Below are positions 56,173 through 64,000 of a DNA stretch of 64,000 bases, piece after piece; the stretch's first letter is position 1; the number at the start of each line of letters is the position of its first letter. This stretch comes from Diabrotica undecimpunctata (taxonomy: Eukaryota > Arthropoda > Insecta > Coleoptera > Chrysomelidae), in assembly GCF_040954645.1 (NCBI RefSeq), contig NC_092809.1, positions 65,906,141-65,970,140 of the forward strand, given 5' to 3'. The translations under genes and the position numbers were made by a program. The notes beneath the pieces were generated by a model that did not search any database, had not been told where the DNA came from, and saw only the letters and a program-made list of their open reading frames with translations.

Positions 56173-56900
56173 GTAAGTTGAACAATAGAAGTTTGTTGTA
56201 TTAAGTAATGAGCTTAGAATTTTTTACTGTACTGCTTCATTTATTCTACAATTATAACGTCAAACTTTTCAGGTGGAATGAAATGACGAAGGGTGTACCG
56301 TGGATCGAAATATGGCACCAACCATCATTTAGTTATGGCCAAGATGATAATGACCTATCGAAAGATCAATAAGACCCAAGTAAAAAAAGAACAAAAAAAA
56401 AAGAACACTAGTTAGAAGCACGTGAATATAACTTTTAAGTTTAAAAGAAAATTAAATAAAATTTCTTTGTAAATTACGACCAAAAAGATAAAAAATATAA
56501 ACGGAGAAAAAATGTCATCGAGAAAACTATACCAACAACTGAAAAAGTACGTTCATGGGGCTGTAAATGAAGCGTAGTGGTAAAAAAAACAATCAAATAA
56601 AAATTATGAATAATGATTCAGAAATGATAGAAATTATGAATAACAGTAAACAAGAAGAAAGATGCTTATCAAAAGTTGGCAACGAGAAAGGATGAAGATC
56701 AGAAGTAGTCTTAACAATTAAATTAAATAGAGTTAAAAGAGAAGCTGTAAAATTAAAAATAAGAGATGAGATCAAAAATGTGCTGAAGTAGATGGTTATA
56801 TAACTAGAACCTTAGAATACTAAGCTGGTAGTTCTCAAAGGGAGCCGTGACATGTCCTTTCTTTGCTGTATAGAGGCAGGGGTGGAGATTACACCGGCTA
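56173..56900. other. AT-rich intron after exon 5B
   Basis: A-rich on the plus strand. No gene or recognisable repeat beyond A-runs near 56385-56405. Confidence 0.35.
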
Positions 56901-56939
56901 AATCGGTAGGAAAAAGTATCTCGAAGTGTGACTGTCGGA

Positions 56940-58045
56940 TCATCATCATCATTCTGGCTTTAAAACCCTGCGTGGATCCTAGCTTACTCAAGAATTTCTC
57001 TCCAGTCATCCCTATCCATCGCCTTTCTCCGCCAAGCACGTATTCCCATATTTCTCATGTCTTCATCGACGTTATTAAGGAACCTTTTTCTGGGTCTTCC
57101 TCTATTGTTTTGTAGAGTTTTATTTTTGTATTTCTAGATATAATTGTGGATTTAAGCAGGAGATTGAGCCCAAAAGGGCATCTACTGGCCGTGTAAATTC
57201 TGCGTTTTATCTCTGCGGTACTCTTATTTTTAGTGTTAAGGAGCCGTCCAAGGTATACAAATTCGTTCACTGCTTCGATGACGTCGTTTTCTATAACTAG
57301 TGGTCGTAGGATTTGTGGTTTCGTGCTTATTATTATATACTTTGTTTTGTTGTTGTTTATTACTAAACCCATTTTAGTATCTGATGCTTTTATTGCTACA
57401 TACGCTTCTCGTACAGCATTTTCCGTTCTTTCAACATATTGATATCAACAGCATAGGCCAGGATTTGCGCTGAATTAGTATTTCTAGCTCTTTATTGCTT
57501 TAAACATTTCTCTTCTATTCACAGAGTCGTAGGCTGCTTTGTTGTCTATAAATATGTGATGAGTATCAATGTCATATTCCAGTGTTTTTTCCAAAATTTT
57601 TTTTTAGGGTTGCAATCTGAGGAATTGTAGATTTACCACCTCTAAAACCAGGCTAGTATTTTCCTACTATCCGTTCTGCATATGGTGCCATACGGTGACA
57701 TAGTACTGTGGAAAAAATTCTGCATTTAGAAGCGTAATTCATTTGTGGTTAGAGCATTCAAAGATATCTCCTTTTTTTGTGTATGGTGCAAAGTATTCCA
57801 ATATTAAAATATTTGAGAAGGGATTTCTGTGTCCATATTTCTTTTATAATCTGCTGTAATGCCATAATGGTATCAAGGCCCCCTTCTTTATATAGTTCAG
57901 CTGGTAGATTATCTATTCCGTGTGATTTCTTTCTGGCTAGTTTTTTAACTGAACCTTTAACTTCAAGAATGGTTGGTGGTTTGTCTTCCCTCTCATCTAC
58001 TCCCCTTACCGTATCAAGTGCCTGGTTAAAGTATTCCACCTATCT
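56940..58045 (-). pseudogene. RTE-like LINE fragments
   Basis: Minus-strand pieces in order. 57758-58039 has KKLARKKSHGIDNLPAELYK and CTIHKK (RT start). A decayed middle around 57470-57660 includes a Gly-Gly-KST-like stretch read as RGGKSTI. 57055-57372 has MGLVINNNKTKYIIIS, VNEFVYLGRLLNTKNKSTAE and IKRRIYTASRCPFGLN. 56940-57050 has RRKAMDRDDWREIL, the ORF end. The region between IKLYKT and the tail was removed by an internal deletion near 57110. Confidence 0.7.
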
Positions 58046-58182
58046 ACTCAATACATGTTTCCTTGTTGTTAAGTGACTGTCGGATTACACTTACAAAAGA
58101 CGAAAGTGAAAACAAACAAAAGTTTGGAGCCATTGGTATGGTTAATTCCGAACATTGGAGGCTCAGTTATCACCAAAAGAAG

Positions 58183-58206
58183 TAGATAGATAGATAGATA
58201 GATAGA
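58183..58206. repeat. (TAGA)n microsatellite
   Basis: Six or so TAGA units, followed by imperfect continuation to about 58235. Confidence 0.9.
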
Positions 58207-58399
58207 AGGATAAATAAAGTTATAGATAGATAAAGTCGATGGTGACCTACGCGGCCACCCTGTGGTGTAGCATTCTGAACACTGTGAAATACGTTAAGCT
58301 GATGTACACTTAGCAGAGGCAAATAATCTTTAGCGTACGTATTTGACACTTTGTACTGAATGACTTAATTAAAAGCTGTATTGAGAAGTTACCATTTAA

Positions 58400-58856
58400 T
58401 ATCCCATTTTGTAATACATGGACGATTTAATTGTTGCACTCCCAAAAGACAAAATAATGGACACACTACACACAAACAGTCACTGTCCAGACTTGCAATT
58501 TACATTAGAATTAGAAAACAACAACTGCATATCATTTCTAGATATGATGTTACACCGTGATTCAAACAACGTTCTAAAAACAGAATGGTATAGAAAACCA
58601 ATATGTAGCAACACGTTTATTTATTACTTTTCAGCTAATTACCAACCTAATATTAAATATGAAAAGTAGGGTTATAAGTTTATCACATCCTGAATATAAA
58701 ACAGCCGATCTTAAAAAACTAAAAACGATCATAGAATTTCTTCGCAGCGAACCTTCTAAGTTTGAATTTGTATCAGCCAAAGTGTCTGATGGGGCTGGGA
58801 TAGGCCGAAATGATCATAACACTTTATTGATACCAATTCGAATACGGGAAGTTTAA
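58400..58856 (+). pseudogene. Penelope-like element RT fragment
   Basis: The plus strand reads YMDDLIVALPKDKIMDTLHT, then QFTLELENNNCISFLDMMLH, NVLKTEWYRKPICSNTFIYY and, after a frameshift near 58655, SRVISLSHPEYKTADLKKLK. The order YxDDL, ISFLDxxL and WYRKP is the signature of Penelope-like reverse transcriptases. A stop just before YMDD shows another upstream frameshift. Catalytic DD present, element truncated at both ends. Confidence 0.8.
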
Positions 58857-58893
58857 CGAATTTGTCCTCCTAGGCCATATATTAGCCCATTTA

Positions 58894-58896
<3 letters not shown>

Positions 58897-58957
<61 letters not shown>
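58897..58957. repeat. (TA)n tract before exon 6B
   Basis: About 60 bp of TA, ending 27 bp before the exon 6B splice acceptor. Confidence 0.95.
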
Positions 58958-58963
<6 letters not shown>

Positions 58964-58984
58964 GTCATATTTTATATGTTACAG

Positions 58985-59154
58985 AAGGGGCATGGTGGTA
59001 TAGATATTGCCACGACAGCTGCCTTAACGGTAAATATCAAAATCTTGGACTGCTTTCTTCGCTTAAATTTCATGGCATTACGTGGAATGGTTTTCGTGGA
59101 AAAGAATATAATTTAGCAGGATCAAGAATGATGGTACGACCAAAACGCATTTGA
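58985..59154 (+). CDS. FReP exon 6B: fibrinogen domain end, cassette B
   Basis: The terminal exon is 170 bp, exactly the length of exon 6A, from acceptor TGTTACAG to TGA at 59152-59154. It encodes EGAWWYRYCHDSCLNGKY, GITWNGFRG and LAGSRMMVRPKRI. All domain-closing motifs are kept. It has one extra Cys (HDSC) relative to 6A, and the tail is more basic (KRI versus VEA). The acceptor sits 27 bp after a (TA)n tract (58897-58957), so its polypyrimidine tract is weak and interrupted, which could affect splicing efficiency. Confidence 0.9.
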
Positions 59155-59203
59155 GATACGTGGAAATTATTATTCTATAACATGCACTTACTTCTGTTCC
59201 TTT

Positions 59204-59209
59204 AATAAA
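59204..59209 (+). promoter_or_regulatory. Poly(A) signal, cassette B
   Basis: AATAAA lies 50 bp after the exon 6B stop, overlapped by a second AATAAA immediately downstream. This gives cassette B an independent 3' end. Confidence 0.5.
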
Positions 59210-60018
59210 AATAAAATATATGTAGAAAACTAAAACAAATCAGATTCTATTATTGTTAATAAACAAATCCTATGTCTTTCCTATTTGCCTTAATAGATTA
59301 AGTCTATAAAGATAAAAAAACCATTGACACAGGAGACATAAGAAGCTTGGTATGTCAAATAAATCAAAGACACTAACTTACGGCTGCAGCTTATAAAGCT
59401 CAAATTGCTAGAAAAAAAATTTTACATTACAATGTATTCCCTTAATAAAACTACGTATAGTCCGTCCCAAACCATTCCTTCAGTGCGTCATAGTTGTTCG
59501 AATTCTCTCTAACGCACTAAACTAGAAGTGACAGAAAGAAACGTGAGTCTGTTATTATTATACATAGAACTTAGAAAATTAGGTATCGTTCACGGGTATT
59601 CGCATATTAAAGCGAATTATCCTTACGGTTGTATAATTGGTCGGAGTTTATAATACGCTAAATAGATATCCAATCAATGATGCCCATAAATATAATTTGA
59701 CGCAGGTCTTGATCGTGACAGTGACAGTACTTTCACAATGTCAACTGATAAAATGATAATTGTCACTCCAGGTTAGTATTTTTAGACATTTTACCTACAG
59801 TGAAAATTAAATTTTGTATTTATTGTCATAAAAATATTTTAAATATTCCGAGATACACCGAGAATGAACAAAAACTAATATTAAAATTATTAAATTATTT
59901 TCAATTAGAAAAAGAGGCTGGGACAACTTTATTACCAGTTTCTGTCGTTCGCGAATCAGATTGTGAATTTAGGAATGATATTGAGGAGATATCTTAAACT
60001 ATAAGATTATATATTATA

Positions 60019-60019
<1 letters not shown>
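59210..60019. other. Downstream region of FReP, no gene established
   Basis: A 66-codon open stretch at 59800-59997 (FCIYCHKNILNIPRYTENEQ) is preceded by ATG-containing sequence, but joining them would need a 29-bp intron, too short to be credible. Otherwise AT-rich. Confidence 0.3.

Positions 60020-60069
<50 letters not shown>
60020..60069. repeat. (TA)n tract left of the hairpin
   Basis: About 50 bp of TA, 33 bp outside the left hairpin arm. Confidence 0.95.
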
Positions 60070-60071
<2 letters not shown>

Positions 60072-60173
60072 GAACCAAAAGTATTTGCTGACAACGTAAG
60101 GAAGTAAATGTTAAATAGTGGGTTTGCAGCAATAAAAATGAAACGTGTACTCTTTTAAATTTTTATTCCAAGC

Positions 60174-60203
60174 TTTCGGACATTGGTTATGTCCTTCATC
60201 AGG
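60174..60203 (-). ncRNA. Hammerhead-like core, left hairpin arm
   Basis: Minus strand: CTGATGA (60203-60197), stem II GGACAT/ATGTCC with loop AACCA, GAAA (60177-60174). Core boxes and a perfect 6-bp stem II are present. Stems I and III and the cleavage site are not resolved. Confidence 0.45.
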
Positions 60204-60703
60204 GAGCTACAAATGTGATTAATAAATTGTTGGTGTTGGTATAATTAATTAAAATTGTTTCTACTTACAAACTTAAGGAGGTTGTATCAACGAAGATGTG
60301 TTATAATGTTGATAAAATTTATCATCGTCTCTCATCTTTTTTAATATATAAAAACTATTTTTATGTTTAAACATTTAAAAAAATTACTGTAAATACAAAA
60401 ACACTTAATTATTCTAAATAAATACGTGACATTATTTTGACAATAGACATTTAAAAGAATTTTGTCAAAATAATGTCACGTATTTATTTAGAATAATTAA
60501 GTGTATTTGTATTTACAGTAATTTTTTTAAATGTTTAAACATAAAAATAGTTTTTATATATTAAAAAAGATGAGAGACGATGATAAATTTTATCAACATT
60601 ATAACACATCTTCGTTGATACAACCTCGTTAAGTTTGTAAGTAGAAACAATTTTTAATTAATTATACCAACACCAACAATTTATTAATCACATTCGTAGC
60701 TCC

Positions 60704-60732
60704 CTGATGAAGGACATAACCAATGTCCGAAA
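60704..60732 (+). ncRNA. Hammerhead-like core, right hairpin arm
   Basis: CTGATGA 60704-60710, stem II GGACAT (60712-60717) with ATGTCC (60723-60728), GAAA 60729-60732. Mirror of the left-arm copy. A CUU/AAG pairing downstream could give a short stem III. Confidence 0.45.
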
Positions 60733-60800
60733 GCTTGGAATAAAAATTTAAAAGAGTACACGTTTCATTTTTATTGCTGCAAACCCACTATTTAACGTTT

Positions 60801-62680
<1,880 letters not shown>

Positions 62681-62689
62681 CGTGTTCTT

Positions 62690-63200
62690 ACTTCACCTCT
62701 TCGTCTATTGCAGGACAGTTTTGACAATTGTCGCCAGAGCATGTTCCACACGTAGCATTGCAAAATAGACCTAGTCTACGACAGCCACACGCTGAGCCGC
62801 AACCCTTTTTGCAATTGCAAAAAATCAGTTTCAATAGTTCTTCTGGTGCAGGTGAACTTTTCATTTTTATTGGTTGTAAAATATCATCACTCTTGAACCA
62901 TCCCCAATCCGTTATATCAATCTCTTTATTTCCAAGCCATATCTGAGTTTGTAAATTAACTCTTTTGATATGCTCATTCAGGGCACTTACAGTTGGTACA
63001 AGAGATGATAATTTAACTGCACTTTTTTAGTTGGGGCTTTAATAAACGATTCGTATCACATTTGTTCAAGTAATGATGAATAATCTTCGACCTTATTCAT
63101 TTTGTGCATGTGGGTGTCTTTGGCAAGACCATACAGCAAAATTGTACAGTATCTCCCAGCTTCTAAAATGTCTTGGAGATCTGAAGTACTCCTGTCATTG
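62690..63200 (-). pseudogene. Cys-rich transposon-associated protein, C-terminal remnant
   Basis: The minus strand reads DILEAGRYCTILLYGLAKDT, then (frameshift near 63030) KLSSLVPTVSALNEHIKRVN, LQTQIWLGNKEIDITDWGWF, LQPIKMKSSPAPEELLKLIF and a Cys cluster CNCKKGCGSACGCRRLGLFC, then CGTCSGDNCQNC, ending at TAA near 62694. The pattern LPPT..A...H..RVYLQ.Q.WLG, WGW, PAPE.LL and a CXC-like cluster is one I know as a common repeated gene in insect genomes, probably transposon-borne; its function is not established. Confidence 0.6.
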
Positions 63201-63305
63201 GCACTCATTGGCGGCTTGCCCACGCAACTTCAAAGGAGTGTCGCTTCTTGTTCGTTAGTTCTCTGAAGCAAATGTTCAGTTTAGAGGTGCCTATATTATA
63301 TACAT

Positions 63306-63307
<2 letters not shown>

Positions 63308-63362
<55 letters not shown>
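63308..63362. repeat. (TA)n tract
   Basis: About 55 bp of TA followed by TATGTATG variants. Confidence 0.95.
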
Positions 63363-63370
<8 letters not shown>

Positions 63371-63399
63371 ATATGTATTATATACATATTTGTGTGAGT

Positions 63400-64000
63400 A
63401 TTAGTGTGTCTGTTACCAGTTTTTCAAATATACTTAAATAAAGCATTTATATATACAGAAAATAAGTTGATGCTCCAAAATTTTTTAAAATAACTCCGTT
63501 AATTTTTAAGCCACAGTGTCCATTAAAAAAATATTTTGAAGGTAATTTCAAAAGCTACAAGACTAAGTAGATTAAAATATGTTAAAATTCTTTCTTTTTA
63601 AATAGTAAAGGGCCAAAGTGCTGATTACAGGTGTGTCAGCCGCTGTATCTCAAACTTCAATTAACTATATCTCTATTATTTTTTGAGCTACAACAAAAAT
63701 AAGAAAATCAAAATTTTTGTTGAGAAAAAACTACATTTTGGTATAGAACCATTTTTCACGTATCTCTTATAGTTTTAGATTTATTTTGAAAAAACTTAAA
63801 TTTTTAGATAATTAAAAAAAAGATTTTTTAATTTAAACATGATTTTTTCAAAAAATACGCATTTTAAACAAACTAAACTTTTAAAACTTATAAATAACAC
63901 TAAAATAAAATGAATTGTATAAGATATACGTTTAATTTCAATTCTGATCGAAATAGTGTTACTTATACTGCTCGTTTTTTTTTTAAACGCCAGAGTAATT
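63400..64000. other. AT-rich region, no gene seen
   Basis: A- and T-run-rich sequence, with an opening similar to dispersed AT-rich insect repeats (GTGTGTCAGCCGCTGTATCT). Nothing coding. Confidence 0.3.

Noticed and set aside
59738..59997. Two-exon small gene starting at the ATG at 59738
   Set aside because: The required intron would be 29 bp, below any credible spliceosomal size, and there is no supporting homology.

Overview
This is AT-rich, repeat-rich nuclear DNA from an arthropod, most likely an insect. There are no bacterial operons. Coding sequence is split by GT-AG introns, and there are many decayed non-LTR retrotransposons, Tc1/mariner, P-element, piggyBac and Penelope-like remnants and long (TA)n tracts. 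I cannot name the genus.

The only host gene I can assemble is a plus-strand secreted fibrinogen-related protein (FReP) gene running through nearly the whole window: TATA box 176-184, signal-peptide exon 218-283, linker exons 14339-14468 and 36232-36453, and fibrinogen-domain exons 36679-36900, 36955-37185 and 42215-42384. A second copy of the last two exons (55939-56172 and 58985-59154) has the same intron phases and its own stop codon and poly(A) signal. The locus therefore looks able to join one N-terminal part to either of two C-terminal cassettes, giving proteins of 346 or 347 residues. The exon chain is inferred from splice signals, phase and family homology, not from transcripts.

The second striking object lies in the 21.8-kb intron between 14468 and 36232: a 14.8-kb foldback element (15894-30739) with inverted arms of about 6 kb, a 2.85-kb loop, AGTAGATAGG...CCTATCTACT ends and a perfect 6-bp target-site duplication TAAAGT. 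A neighbouring tandem copy of the target keeps the unfilled site (around 30936-30941). The arms consist mostly of diverged blocks of one ~120-bp satellite unit plus a 19-bp minisatellite. Each arm carries one intact 141-codon ORF of unknown function. The only polymerase-like sequence seen is a truncated LINE in the loop, so the element looks non-autonomous. The 6-bp duplication is shared with Maverick/Polinton elements, but no Polinton gene is visible.

Layout: 0.7-4.2 kb LINE fragments; 4.5-6.1 kb dead Tc1-like transposon; 6.3-8.4 kb mariner-type transposon with long TIRs; 8.8-15.4 kb LINE fragments around FReP exon 2; 15.4-31.3 kb Penelope-like (PLE) tail, giant element and target repeats; 32-35.2 kb LINE and P-element pieces; 36.2-37.2 kb FReP exons; 37.8-41.9 kb LINE pieces; 42.2 kb FReP exon 6A; 42.7-47.2 kb an inverted repeat enclosing a nearly intact LINE; 48.3-50.5 kb LINE tail, P-element and piggyBac remnants; 50.8-58.9 kb LINE and PLE remnants around cassette-B exons; 60.1-60.8 kb a long hairpin; 62.7-63.2 kb a decayed Cys-rich transposon-associated gene; the rest is AT-rich with no gene seen. 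Hammerhead-ribozyme-like cores (CTGATGA, paired stem II, GAAA) occur in both arms of the 42.7-47.2-kb and 60-kb inverted repeats.
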